Under the pieces are notes generated by a model. That model had not been told where the DNA came from and did not search any database. It saw only the letters and a program-made list of their open reading frames with translations. The translations under genes and the position numbers were made by a program. DNA of 64,000 nt from Pseudomonadota bacterium (lineage in GTDB: Bacteria > Pseudomonadota > Gammaproteobacteria > Burkholderiales > Burkholderiaceae_C): assembly GCA_021799355.1 (NCBI GenBank), contig JAJZAQ010000010.1:1-64000 (forward strand), given 5' to 3'. Shown here in pieces: positions 27,886 through 37,404 of the stretch (position 1 is the first letter of the stretch; every line of letters begins with the position of its first letter).

Positions 27886-30687
27886 ATGATGCTGTTTCTC
27901 GCCGTGCTCACGCCGTTCGCCGCCGCGCCGCTGGCCGCCTGGGCTGGGCGCAGCCACCGCCTGGCTGCGGCGTGGACGGCTGCTGCCGCGACGCTGCTGG
28001 CCTTTGCCCTGCTCGCAGGCGACGCCGGTGCCGCGCTCGGCGGCGCCACGCTGCAACAGCAGTTGCCGTGGGCACCGGCCATCGGGCTGACGCTGGACAT
28101 GCGGCTGGACGGGCTGGGGCTGCTGTTTGCCCTGCTGGTACTGGGCATCGGTCTGCTGGTGGTGATCTACGCGCGTTACTACCTGTCGGCGCGCGACGGC
28201 ATGGGGCGGTTTTACGCCTACTTGCTGCTGTTCATGGGGTCGATGCTCGGCGTGGTGCTGTCCGGGCAGGTCATTCAGTTGCTCGTGTTCTGGGAGCTCA
28301 CCAGCCTGAGTTCGTTTCTGCTCATCGGCTACTGGGCCACCAGGCCCGAGGCGCGCCGCGGCGCGCGCATGGCGCTGATCACCACCGGTTTGGGCGGCCT
28401 GGCGTTGCTGGCCGGGCTGTTGCTGCTGGGCCAGGTTGCCGGCAGCTACGCGCTGGGTGACATCCTGGCCGCCGGCGACGCCGTGCGTGCCAGCGCGCTG
28501 TACGTTCCCGCGCTGCTGCTCATCCTGCTGGGCGCGCTGACCAAATCGGCGCAGTTTCCGTTTCATTTCTGGCTGCCTCGGGCCATGGCGGCGCCCACGC
28601 CGGTGTCGGCGTACCTGCATTCGGCGACGATGGTCAACGCCGGGCTGTTTTTGCTCGCCCGGCTGTATCCCGTGTTGTCGGGGACGCCGCTGTGGTTCTG
28701 GCTGGTTGGTGGCACCGGGCTGGTCACGCTGCTACTGGGCGCGTTCATCGCGCTGTTTAAGCACGACCTCAAGGGGCTGCTGGCGTATTCGACGCTCAGC
28801 CATCTCGGGCTCATCACCCTGTTGCTCGGCATGGCCACGCCGCTGGCGCTGGTGGCAGCGTTGTTTCACGTCATCAACCACGCCATTTTCAAGGCGTCGC
28901 TGTTCATGTCGGCGGGCATCATCGACCATGAGACGGGAACGCGCGACATGCGTAAGCTCAACGGGCTGTGGCGCTTCATGCCGCTGACGGCGACGCTGGC
29001 GATGGTCGCCGCGGCGTCGATGGCCGGGGTGCCGCTGCTCAACGGTTTTTTGTCCAAGGAAATGTTTTTCGCCGAGGCCGCCGATCTGGGGGCGCAGCGC
29101 GGCTGGTTTTTCCCCGTGCTGGTCACGCTGGCCGGGGCCTTCGCCGTGGCGTATTCGATCCGCTTCATCCATGACGTGTTTTTCAACGGCGAGCCGGTCG
29201 ATCTGCCGCGCACGCCGCACGAGCCGCCGCGCTGGATGCTGCTGCCGGTGGCGGTTCTGGTCGTGCTGTGCATCGTCATCGGCGTGTTGCCCAACTGGTC
29301 GGTGGCGCCGCTGCTGCAGACGGCAGCGGGCGCGGCGCTGCAGTCACCGCCGCCGGCCTACAGCCTGGCACTGTGGCATGGCGTCAACGCCGCGCTGCTG
29401 ATGAGCCTGGCGGCGATGGCGCTGGGCGCGGCGATCTATCTCGGGCGCAAACCGCTGTTCCGCCATGTCGGCCCGCGCCTGGAACGCGCCGACGCGGGCA
29501 TCGTCTACGACGCGCTGATCGACGGTCTGACGCGGCTGGCCGGCGCCGTCGCGCGCTGGGTCGACACCGCTTCGCTGCAGCGGCAACTCGTGCTGGTGCT
29601 GCTGGCCGCAGGGGGTCTCGGCATGGCGCCGTGGTGGCCGCCGGGCGAGGGGCTTTCGGGCGGGGTGACGGGGCCTGGGCTGGATGCGGTCAGCCTGGTC
29701 GTCGGCCTGGTGTTGCTCGCCGCGGTGGCCGCGGTGCTGGCGCTGCAACGCCAGCGCTACATGGCGCTGTTGCCGCTGGGTGTGGTCGGATTGATCGTGT
29801 CGCTGGTGTTTGTCAAATTCTCCGCCCCCGATCTGGCGCTGACCCAGTTGATGGTCGAGGTCGTGAGCATTTTGCTGCTGCTGCTCGCCCTGTCCTTCCT
29901 GCCGCAGACCAGCCGTGCCGAGACTTGCCCGCGCCGTCTGGGGCGCGACGCCGCGCTGGCGCTGGGCTGCGGCGTCGCCGCCAGCGCGCTGGCCTGGGCG
30001 GTGCTCACCCGCGCGCCGGACACCGCGCTGGCGCAGCAGATGATGCAGCGCAGCGTCAGCGAGGGCGGCGGCGCCAACGTGGTCAACGTCATTCTGGTCG
30101 ATTTCCGCGGCTACGACACCCTGGGCGAAATCACCGTGCTGGCGCTGGCTGCGCTGGGCGTGTTCGCGCTGCTGCACGGGCTGCGCCTGCCGCCGGGCGC
30201 GGTGCCGGCGGACCGCCGCGATGCCGACGCGCACCCGCCGATCCTGGCGACGCTGATGCGGCTGATGCTGCCGCTCATGCTGCTGGTGGCGGTGTTCATT
30301 TTTTTGCGCGGGCACAACGCGCCGGGTGGCGGCTTCATCGCCGGGCTGATCACCGCCATCGCGCTGCTCGGCCAATACCTGGCCAACGGCCTGCGCTGGA
30401 CCGACCAGCGGCTGCGGCTGGACGCCCGCAGCGCGATCGCCGTCGGCCTGGCCGTGGCCGGTCTCACCGGCCTGGCGAGCTGGATCTTCGGCCGGCCGTT
30501 TCTCACCTCGGCGTTCGGTCACTGCAGTCTGCCGCTGATCGGCGAGGTCGAATGGGCGTCGGCGATGGCGTTCGACCTCGGGGTGTATCTGGTGGTCGTC
30601 GGCGCGACGCTGCTCATGCTGCGCCAGCTCGGCGGCCTGCGCCCCGCGGGCGGTGGCACGGAGGAGGCTGACGCATGGCCGCGCTGA
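27886..30687 (+). CDS. mrpA: Mrp-type Na+/H+ antiporter subunit A (fused A/B)
   Basis: The 933-residue membrane protein combines MrpA with an MrpB-like C-terminal part, as in the Pha/Mrp systems of Gram-negative bacteria. It has the NuoL-type core ([50 protein letters not shown]) and an MnhB-like end ([18 protein letters not shown]). It forms the largest subunit of a multisubunit complex that exports Na+ or K+ in exchange for protons. ATG 27886 heads the operon. mrpC overlaps its end by 13 bp. Confidence 0.96.
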   Translation: MMLFLAVLTPFAAAPLAAWAGRSHRLAAAWTAAAATLLAFALLAGDAGAALGGATLQQQLPWAPAIGLTLDMRLDGLGLLFALLVLGIGLLVVIYARYYLSARDGMGRFYAYLLLFMGSMLGVVLSGQVIQLLVFWELTSLSSFLLIGYWATRPEARRGARMALITTGLGGLALLAGLLLLGQVAGSYALGDILAAGDAVRASALYVPALLLILLGALTKSAQFPFHFWLPRAMAAPTPVSAYLHSATMVNAGLFLLARLYPVLSGTPLWFWLVGGTGLVTLLLGAFIALFKHDLKGLLAYSTLSHLGLITLLLGMATPLALVAALFHVINHAIFKASLFMSAGIIDHETGTRDMRKLNGLWRFMPLTATLAMVAAASMAGVPLLNGFLSKEMFFAEAADLGAQRGWFFPVLVTLAGAFAVAYSIRFIHDVFFNGEPVDLPRTPHEPPRWMLLPVAVLVVLCIVIGVLPNWSVAPLLQTAAGAALQSPPPAYSLALWHGVNAALLMSLAAMALGAAIYLGRKPLFRHVGPRLERADAGIVYDALIDGLTRLAGAVARWVDTASLQRQLVLVLLAAGGLGMAPWWPPGEGLSGGVTGPGLDAVSLVVGLVLLAAVAAVLALQRQRYMALLPLGVVGLIVSLVFVKFSAPDLALTQLMVEVVSILLLLLALSFLPQTSRAETCPRRLGRDAALALGCGVAASALAWAVLTRAPDTALAQQMMQRSVSEGGGANVVNVILVDFRGYDTLGEITVLALAALGVFALLHGLRLPPGAVPADRRDADAHPPILATLMRLMLPLMLLVAVFIFLRGHNAPGGGFIAGLITAIALLGQYLANGLRWTDQRLRLDARSAIAVGLAVAGLTGLASWIFGRPFLTSAFGHCSLPLIGEVEWASAMAFDLGVYLVVVGATLLMLRQLGGLRPAGGGTEEADAWPR

Positions 30688-31010
30688 TCGCCGTGCTCAT
30701 CGGCGCGCTCACCGCAGGCGGGGTGTGGCTGCTGCTGCGCGCGCAAACCTATCCCGTGGTCCTCGGGCTGACGCTGCTGTCCTACGCCGTCAACCTGTTT
30801 TTGTTCGTCATGGGCCGGCTGGTGATCGGTGCACCGCCGATCGCCGGCCGCGGCGGGACGACGGCCGACCCGCTGCCGCAGGCGCTGGTGCTCACCGCCA
30901 TCGTCATTGGCTTTGCCATGACCGCGTTCGTCATCGTGCTGGCGCTGCGCGCGCATGCCGAATGGGGCAGCGACCATGTCGATGGCCGCGGCGACGGAGA
31001 CGGCCGGTGA
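30675..31010 (+). CDS. mrpC: Mrp antiporter subunit C (NuoK-like)
   Basis: This 111-residue protein has three membrane segments and the NuoK/MrpC pattern [28 protein letters not shown] followed by [27 protein letters not shown]. NuoK-like subunits contribute a proton-channel helix in the antiporter complex. It overlaps mrpA by 13 bp and mrpD by 4 bp (GTGA). Confidence 0.96.
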   Translation: MAALIAVLIGALTAGGVWLLLRAQTYPVVLGLTLLSYAVNLFLFVMGRLVIGAPPIAGRGGTTADPLPQALVLTAIVIGFAMTAFVIVLALRAHAEWGSDHVDGRGDGDGR

Positions 31011-32530
31011 GCCCGCTGCAGGCGGCGCTGGCCGCACATCTGCCCATTGCGCCCGTGCTGCTGCCGCTGGCAGCGGGCATCGTGCTGCTGGCGTTGCGGC
31101 GCGCCCCTCTGGCGCTGCAGCGCGCCGTCAGCGTGCTCGCGCTGCTGCTGCTTCTGGCGCTGGACGTGGCGTTGTGGCTGCAGGTGCAGGGCGGGGCGCC
31201 GGTGGTGTATGCGCTGGGCAACTGGCCCGTGCCCGTCGGTATCGTGCTCGTGGCCGACCGGCTGGCGGCATGGATGCTGCTGGTCACCGCGCTGGTGGCG
31301 CTGGGTGCGCTGCTGCACGCGCTGCACGGCGAGGATGCGCACGGGCCGCATTTCCACGTGCTGTTCCAGTGGCAGCTGTTCGGCCTCGACGGGGCTTTTC
31401 TCACTGGTGACCTGTTCAACCTGTTCGTGTTTTTCGAGGTGTTGCTGCTGGCCTCCTACGGTCTGCTGCTGCACGGCGGGGGACGTTTACGCACCCGTGC
31501 CGGGCTGCATTACGTCGTGCTCAATCTGCTCGGCTCGACCCTGTTCTTGTTCGCCGTGGGCACGCTGTACGGGGTGGCGGGGACGTTGAACATGGCCGAT
31601 CTGGCGGTCAGGCTGCCGCTGCTGCCCCAGGCCGACTGGCCGCTGCTGCGCAGCGCGCTGCTCGTGCTGCTCGTGGTGTTTGCGCTCAAGGCCGCGCTGT
31701 TGCCGCTGTCGCTGTGGCTGCCTGCCGCCTACGGCAACACGGGGGCGGGAGTGGCGGCGCTGCTGGCGGTGATGACCAAGGTCGGCGCCTACGCCATTTT
31801 GCGCGTGCACATCATGCTGCTGGGGGGCAGCGTGCTCGCCGGCTGGGTGCAGCCCTGGCTGCTGGCACTGGCGCTGGCCACGGTGGCTGCGGGGGCTGCC
31901 GGTACGCTGGCTGCGACCAGCCTGCGCCAGCAGACCGGACATCTGATCGTGCTGTCGATGGGCACGTTGTTGCTGGGCTTTGCACTCGACACCCCGCAGT
32001 CGCTGGCTGCCGGCCTGTATTACCTGCCGCACAGCGTGTTCGTCAGCGCCGCGCTGTTCCTGCTGGCCGATTTGCTCGTCCGCACCCGCGGCGCGGCAGC
32101 CGACGGCTTCGGCCCGGCACCGGCGATGCCGCAGCGCGGGCTGCTGGCGGCGCTATTCCTCGTGCTGGCGGTGAACGTGGCCGGGCTGCCGCCGCTGTCG
32201 GGGTTCGTCGGCAAGTTCATGCTGCTGCAGGCGGCGCTGGGGCAGCCGCACTGGATCTGGGTCTGGGCCGTGGTGCTGGGCGGCGGGCTGGCCACGCTGG
32301 TCGCGCTCAGCCGCAGCGGCACGTCGCTGTTCATGCGCGTGCTGCCCGCCGACGCGGCGACGGCATCGGCCTTGCCGCGGTCGCTGCTGCCTGCCGCCGG
32401 GCTGCTGGCGGCGTTGGGCGTGGGCATGGCGCTGGCGGCCGGCCCGCTGTCTGCGGCGGCCACGGCGGTGGCGCAGCAGATCGCGCAGCCGCAGGGGTAT
32501 CTCCACGCCGTGCTGGGAGCAGAGCGGTGA
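31007..32530 (+). CDS. mrpD: Mrp antiporter subunit D (NuoM/N-like)
   Basis: The 507-residue protein starts at a GTG that shares bases with the mrpC stop. It has about 14 membrane segments and the antiporter core motifs of complex I-like subunits: DLFNLFVFFEVLLLASYGLL, FALKAALLPLSLWLPAAYG and PPLSGFVGKF. Conserved Glu and Lys in these segments form the proton path. mrpE starts within its stop codon. Confidence 0.96.
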   Translation: MSPLQAALAAHLPIAPVLLPLAAGIVLLALRRAPLALQRAVSVLALLLLLALDVALWLQVQGGAPVVYALGNWPVPVGIVLVADRLAAWMLLVTALVALGALLHALHGEDAHGPHFHVLFQWQLFGLDGAFLTGDLFNLFVFFEVLLLASYGLLLHGGGRLRTRAGLHYVVLNLLGSTLFLFAVGTLYGVAGTLNMADLAVRLPLLPQADWPLLRSALLVLLVVFALKAALLPLSLWLPAAYGNTGAGVAALLAVMTKVGAYAILRVHIMLLGGSVLAGWVQPWLLALALATVAAGAAGTLAATSLRQQTGHLIVLSMGTLLLGFALDTPQSLAAGLYYLPHSVFVSAALFLLADLLVRTRGAAADGFGPAPAMPQRGLLAALFLVLAVNVAGLPPLSGFVGKFMLLQAALGQPHWIWVWAVVLGGGLATLVALSRSGTSLFMRVLPADAATASALPRSLLPAAGLLAALGVGMALAAGPLSAAATAVAQQIAQPQGYLHAVLGAER

Positions 32531-33018
32531 GGCGCCGGCTGTTTCCGCATCCCGTGCTCAGCGGCGTGCTGCTGGTGCTGTGGCTGCTGCTGGTCAACGG
32601 CGTGAGCCCCGGACAGGTGGCGGCCGGCGTCGTCCTCGGCTGGGCGATCCCGTTGCTGACGCAGGCGTTCTGGCCGGAGGCGGTGCGGCTGCGGCGGCCG
32701 CTGACGCTGCTGCGCTTGCTGCTGCGGGTGCTGGGGGACATCGTGCGCGCCAGTGTGCAGGTGGCGGTACTGATCCTCGGTCCGCAGCGCCGGCTGCGCC
32801 CGGCGTTCATCGCGCTGCCGCTGCAAGTGCGCAGCGATCTGGCCATCAGTCTGCTGGCCAACATCATTTCGCTCACCCCGGGCACGGTGTCGGCGTGGCT
32901 CACGCCCGACCGCCGCACCTTGTGGGTGCACGCGCTGCACGCCCCCGATCCGCAGGCGTTGCTGGCGCAGATCCGGCAGCGCTACGAAGCGCCGCTGCAG
33001 GAGGTGTTCGAATCATGA
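32527..33018 (+). CDS. mrpE: Mrp antiporter subunit E
   Basis: The 163-residue protein starts at GTG 32527 within the mrpD stop (GTGA). It has two N-terminal membrane segments (SGVLLVLWLLLVNGVSPGQVAAGVVLGW) and a soluble C-terminal domain with ISLLANIISLTPGTVSAWLTPD, the MrpE signature. It is a small assembly or scaffolding subunit. It overlaps mrpF by 4 bp (ATGA). Confidence 0.95.
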   Translation: MRRRLFPHPVLSGVLLVLWLLLVNGVSPGQVAAGVVLGWAIPLLTQAFWPEAVRLRRPLTLLRLLLRVLGDIVRASVQVAVLILGPQRRLRPAFIALPLQVRSDLAISLLANIISLTPGTVSAWLTPDRRTLWVHALHAPDPQALLAQIRQRYEAPLQEVFES

Positions 33019-33284
33019 TGCAATGGGCCGTCATCGCCGGGTTTGCCATGCTCACGCTGGCGTTCGTGCTGGCCTTCGTCCGCCTGCTGCGCGGACCGCA
33101 CGCGCCAGACCGCGTGCTCGCGCTCGACACGCTGTACGTCGACACCGTGGCGCTGCTCATTCTGCTGGGCGTGCATCTGGACAGCAGTCTGTATTTCGAA
33201 GCCGCGCTGCTCATCGCGCTGGTGGGTTTCGTTTCGACCGTCGCGCTGAGCAGGTATCTCCTGCGCGGCCGGCTGTTTGACTGA
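33015..33284 (+). CDS. mrpF: Mrp antiporter subunit F
   Basis: An 89-residue, three-helix protein with the MrpF core LLRGPHAPDRVLALDTLYVDTVALLILLG. The Asp-containing second helix is conserved in the family and is probably part of the ion path. ATG 33015 overlaps the mrpE stop. Confidence 0.95.
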   Translation: MMQWAVIAGFAMLTLAFVLAFVRLLRGPHAPDRVLALDTLYVDTVALLILLGVHLDSSLYFEAALLIALVGFVSTVALSRYLLRGRLFD

Positions 33285-33292
33285 GGAACGGC

Positions 33293-33607
33293 ATGGACTG
33301 GATCGTCGCCGCTTTGATCGTGCTCGGTACGGCATTCGCGCTCATCGGCTCGCTGGGGCTGCTGCGCATGGGCGATTTTTACCTGCGGCTGCACGGCCCG
33401 ACCAAAATCACCACCTTCGGTCTGGGCTGTCTGCTGCTGGCGTCCGTGTTGCACTTTGCCAGCCGGGGGCGCTTCGGTCTGCACGAAATTCTGGTCAGCC
33501 TGTTTTTGTTCATCACCGCGCCGGTAAGCGCGCATCTGCTGGCCAAGGCGGCACTGCACCTGCACCTGCCGTCGCAGGCATCGCCGCCGCGGCGGCAGGG
33601 GGGTTGA
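33293..33607 (+). CDS. mrpG: Mrp antiporter subunit G
   Basis: This 104-residue protein has the MrpG pattern ALIGSLGLLRMGDFYLRLHGPTKITTFG and a final membrane segment FLFITAPVSAHLLAKAAL. It is the last subunit of the complex, and with mrpA, C, D, E and F completes the set. A GAGG site precedes ATG 33293, 8 bp after the mrpF stop. Confidence 0.95.
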   Translation: MDWIVAALIVLGTAFALIGSLGLLRMGDFYLRLHGPTKITTFGLGCLLLASVLHFASRGRFGLHEILVSLFLFITAPVSAHLLAKAALHLHLPSQASPPRRQGG

Positions 33608-33660
33608 TGCTGCCGGGGCGCGGCGGTACGCTGGGATCGACACCACCTTTGCAGGCCGAG

Positions 33661-36600
33661 ATGTCCGACGCCTCCCCGCCCTCCCACGTCCCGTTGCCGC
33701 TGCGCCTGGCGCGCGCGCTGCTGCGCGCGTGGAGCGTGCGCATCGTCGCCGCTTTGCTCGTGCTGTACTTCGCGCTGGGGTATTTCGCCGTCGGCCCGCT
33801 GCTGGCCGACCTCGTGCCCCGGCTGGCGCAGTCGCAGCTCGACAGCCGTGCCACCGTGCGCCGCGTGGCCTTCGATCCGCTGCGGCTGCAACTCACCGTC
33901 GACGATTTTCGCCTGAGTACTGCGCAGGGTGTGCCGCTGGCCGGGTTCGACCGGCTGTTCATCGACTTCGACGCCGCCAGCCTGTGGCGCTGGGCGTGGA
34001 GCTTCCACCAGATCCGGCTGGATCGGCCGCAGGTGAATTTCGCCATCGCCCGCGACGGGGCGATGAACTGGGACGGGCTGCTGCACGCGCTGCAGCGCGG
34101 GGCGCAGCCGGCCAGGCCGTCCGACCGCATCGTGCGGCTGGTGATCCGCAGCCTGCTGATCCGCGGCGGCGTGTTGCGGTTTGCCGACGCCAACCGCGCC
34201 CATCCCTACGTCACCCGGCTGGCGCCGCTGAACGTGCGCATCGACATGCTGTCCACCCTGCCGCAGGCGCGGGCCGATTACGCCATCAGCCTGCTGCTGC
34301 CGCAGCAGAAGGCGACGCTGCGCTGGACGGGTTACGTCGGCATCAACCCCCCGGTGTCGGGCGGACGGGCCGAGCTCAGCGGGCTGGACTTGGCCGCGGC
34401 GGCGCGCGCCGTGCCGCAACTGGCGCCGCGGCTGCAGATCGCCGGCGGCACCGCCGATGTGCGCGCGGCGTACAGCGTGGTGCTCGGCAACGGCGCGCTG
34501 CAGTGGGCGGTCAACCAGCTGCAGGCGACTCTCAGCGGCGTCGATGCCCGCGCCGCGGGGACGGCGCTGCACATCGGCACGCTGCAGCTCGGCGGGGCGC
34601 ACATCGACGGCGCAGCGCGTACCGCCGTGTTGCAGACCGTCGCCGTGCACGATGTGCATGTGGCGCAGGGTGGCGCGCGCCTGGCGCTGCAATCGGCGCA
34701 GTGGGCGGGTGCACGGCTGGACTGGCGCACGCTGCAGGCGGCATTCGGCCCGTTGCAGCTCAGCGGGCTGAGCGGCCGCATCGGTCACTCCCGGTGGCAG
34801 GCCGCCAGCGTGCAGACGCAGCCCGGCAGTGCCGATGGGGCGGCACGGCGGGTGCGGCTGCCTCAACTGGCGGTGCACGACGTGCGGCTGCAGCCCGCCT
34901 CGGCGGCGCAGCCCTGGCTGACCCTGCCGGTGTTGCGCGTCGACGCGCTGCAGGTCGATGCCGCGCAGCGTCAGGTGCAGGCCGGCGCGGTGCAGGTCGA
35001 CGCCAGCGCGCTGCGGCTGGCGCGGCTGGCGGACGGGCGCATCGATCTGCTGCAGGCGCTGGGCGCGGGGGCGCCGCCGGCCGCGGTCGCGCCTGCTGCG
35101 GCGCCGGGTGCGGCGTGGCAGGTCGCGCTGCAGCGGGTGGCCGCGCGCGTTGCCACGCTGGATTACACCGACCACGGTTTTGCCGCGCCGCTGCAGGTGC
35201 AGGTGCACGATGCGCAGCTCGATACCGCAGTCGCCGCCACTCTCGGCGGCGCCTCCGGCACGACGCTGCGCGCCAGCGACCTGCAGTTGCGCACCGCGGC
35301 GCTGCGCATCGACAGCGCCGGCCAGCCGCTGGCGCGCTGGGGGCGATTGCAGCTGGCGCCGACGCAGCTCGCGCTGTCGCCGGCGGCGCCGCTGCGCGTG
35401 CAGGCCGGGGCGCTGCAGATCGCGGACGTGCAGGCACGGCTGCGGCTGGGGCGCGACGGCCTGAACTGGGCGCGGGCACTGCAGCCGGCGCAGGGCGCCT
35501 CTTCCCCGGCAGCCGCGCCAGCGTCTGCGCCGCCGCAAGTCAGTCTGCAGAGCATCACCTTGCGCAACGTGGCGGCGCAGATCGACGACACCACGGCGGC
35601 GGAGCCGATCCGCCTGGACATCGTGCGCGGCCTGGTGCAGGCGCAGCATCTCAGCCTCGATCTGCACCGGGCGGTGCCGCTGCAACTGCACTTTGCCCTG
35701 CAGCAGGGCGGACAGTTCAGCGGGCGCGGCAGTCTCACCCCGGCGCCGCTGGCCGGCGAGTTCCAGGTGCAGCTGCAGCAGCTGGCTCTGCCGCCGTTCG
35801 GCGGTCTGCTCAAGCCTTACGTGCGCCTGCGGCTGACCAGCGGGACGGCCTCGGCCAGCGGCACGTTGCGGCTGCAGCCCGCCAGCGGCGGACTGCCGCA
35901 GATGCGTTTCGACGGCCGCGCGCAGGTGGACAATCTGGCGCTGGTCGAGCCGCAGGTGCGCACGCCGTTTCTCGGCTGGCGCAAACTCGCTGCCACCGGG
36001 CTGAACGTGCAAACCGCACCGCTGGCGGTGCACGTGCTCAATCTGCAGGCCGTCGAGCCCTATGGGCGCATCGTGCTCAACCCCGACCATACGCTCAACG
36101 TCCAGGCGGTGCTGCTCACACGGCAGCCGGTGACGGCTGGCGCAGCGGCGGCAGACGCGTCGCTGCCCCTGGCGCTGCGCATCGACCGCACGGCCATCGA
36201 CGACGCCGACGTCGATTTCACCGACCTGTCGATCAAACCCGAATTCCGCGTGCGCATGCAAAAGCTCAGCGGGGTGATCAACGGCCTGTCCGACGCGCCG
36301 GGCAGCAGCGCACAAATCGTTCTGGACGGACAGGTCAACGACTATGGCCAGGTGAGCGCGCGCGGCCGGCTGCAGCCGTTTCGCGCCACCAACGACACCG
36401 ACGTCACGCTGGATTTCCGCAATCTCGACATGGCGGCGATTTCGCCGTACTCGGGCAAGTTCGCCGGGCGCACCATCGAGTCAGGCCGGCTCGACGCCAG
36501 GCTGCAGTACAAAATCGTCAAGGCGCAGATGCAGGGCGACAACCAGTTCACCATCACCCGGCTCAAGCTCGGCCCGCACGTGGACAGCCCGGACGCCATC

Positions 36601-37404
36601 AACCTGCCGCTCGATCTGGCCATCGCCGTGCTGGAAAACAGCCAGGGCGTGATCGACCTGAACCTGCCCGTGCACGGCGATCTGGACAACCCCAAATTCA
36701 GCTACGGCGGCATCATCTGGCAGGCCATCGTCAACGTGCTGAGCAAAATCGTCACCGCGCCGTTCCGTGCGCTGGGTGCGCTGTTCGGCGGCGGCGAGCA
36801 GCAAGTGGCGCAGGCGGTGCAGTTCGCCCCGGGCAGCGCCGCACTGGCGCCGCCCGAGCGCGAGGCGCTGGCGCGGCTCGCCCAGGCCTTGGCCGAGCGC
36901 CCGCGGCTGGACGTGCAGGTGCCGCCGACGCTCGACACGGCACGCGACACCGCCGCGCTGCAGCAGGCGGCAGTGCGCCGCGCCGTGCTGCACAAACTCG
37001 GCGTGGACGTCGCTGCCGACGCCAACCCCGGCCCGCTCGACCTGGGCAGCGCGCGCACGCGCAACGCCATCGAAGCGCTCTACCTCGACCAGCATCCGAC
37101 CAGCGCGTACGCGGCGCTCAAGCGCTCGCTGCCCGACGGCGGGGCGAAGGACCATGCTTTGCTGCACGCCATGCTGCAGCAGCTGGAGCAGGCCGTGACC
37201 ATTCCCCGCGCCACGCTGGACGAACTGGCGCTGGCGCGGGCCAGGGCCGTCGTCGCCGCGCTGACCAGCGGGCCCAAGGCGCTGCCGGCGGCGCGGGTGC
37301 ATCTGGCGCCTGCGGCAACCGCTGCCGAGACCGCGTCTGCCGGCGTCACGCTGCGGCTGGAACTGGTGGCCGGGAAGGGCGCGGCGGCGCCTCACGGCAG
37401 GTAA
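33661..37404 (+). CDS. DUF748/AsmA-like large envelope protein
   Basis: The 1247-residue protein has one N-terminal membrane segment (IVAALLVLYFALGYFAVG) followed by a very long beta-rich region typical of DUF748, a family related to AsmA-like envelope proteins. A conserved block near residue 830-1010 (IDRTAIDDADVDFTDLSIKPEF, DLPL-type LDLAIAVLENSQGVIDLNLPVHGDLDNPKF) supports this. AsmA-like proteins span the periplasm and are implicated in lipid transport or outer-membrane assembly. The C terminus has an OmpA-like segment (FAPGSAALAPPEREALARLAQAL). ATG 33661 is chosen; ATG 33607, overlapping the mrpG stop, would add 18 residues. The gene overlaps the convergent DUF2235 gene by 13 bp. Confidence 0.88.
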   Translation: MSDASPPSHVPLPLRLARALLRAWSVRIVAALLVLYFALGYFAVGPLLADLVPRLAQSQLDSRATVRRVAFDPLRLQLTVDDFRLSTAQGVPLAGFDRLFIDFDAASLWRWAWSFHQIRLDRPQVNFAIARDGAMNWDGLLHALQRGAQPARPSDRIVRLVIRSLLIRGGVLRFADANRAHPYVTRLAPLNVRIDMLSTLPQARADYAISLLLPQQKATLRWTGYVGINPPVSGGRAELSGLDLAAAARAVPQLAPRLQIAGGTADVRAAYSVVLGNGALQWAVNQLQATLSGVDARAAGTALHIGTLQLGGAHIDGAARTAVLQTVAVHDVHVAQGGARLALQSAQWAGARLDWRTLQAAFGPLQLSGLSGRIGHSRWQAASVQTQPGSADGAARRVRLPQLAVHDVRLQPASAAQPWLTLPVLRVDALQVDAAQRQVQAGAVQVDASALRLARLADGRIDLLQALGAGAPPAAVAPAAAPGAAWQVALQRVAARVATLDYTDHGFAAPLQVQVHDAQLDTAVAATLGGASGTTLRASDLQLRTAALRIDSAGQPLARWGRLQLAPTQLALSPAAPLRVQAGALQIADVQARLRLGRDGLNWARALQPAQGASSPAAAPASAPPQVSLQSITLRNVAAQIDDTTAAEPIRLDIVRGLVQAQHLSLDLHRAVPLQLHFALQQGGQFSGRGSLTPAPLAGEFQVQLQQLALPPFGGLLKPYVRLRLTSGTASASGTLRLQPASGGLPQMRFDGRAQVDNLALVEPQVRTPFLGWRKLAATGLNVQTAPLAVHVLNLQAVEPYGRIVLNPDHTLNVQAVLLTRQPVTAGAAAADASLPLALRIDRTAIDDADVDFTDLSIKPEFRVRMQKLSGVINGLSDAPGSSAQIVLDGQVNDYGQVSARGRLQPFRATNDTDVTLDFRNLDMAAISPYSGKFAGRTIESGRLDARLQYKIVKAQMQGDNQFTITRLKLGPHVDSPDAINLPLDLAIAVLENSQGVIDLNLPVHGDLDNPKFSYGGIIWQAIVNVLSKIVTAPFRALGALFGGGEQQVAQAVQFAPGSAALAPPEREALARLAQALAERPRLDVQVPPTLDTARDTAALQQAAVRRAVLHKLGVDVAADANPGPLDLGSARTRNAIEALYLDQHPTSAYAALKRSLPDGGAKDHALLHAMLQQLEQAVTIPRATLDELALARARAVVAALTSGPKALPAARVHLAPAATAAETASAGVTLRLELVAGKGAAAPHGR

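Noticed and set aside
33379-36315. A 978-codon minus-strand frame under the DUF748 gene
   Set aside because: Gln/Arg/His-rich composition typical of an antisense shadow in GC-rich DNA.
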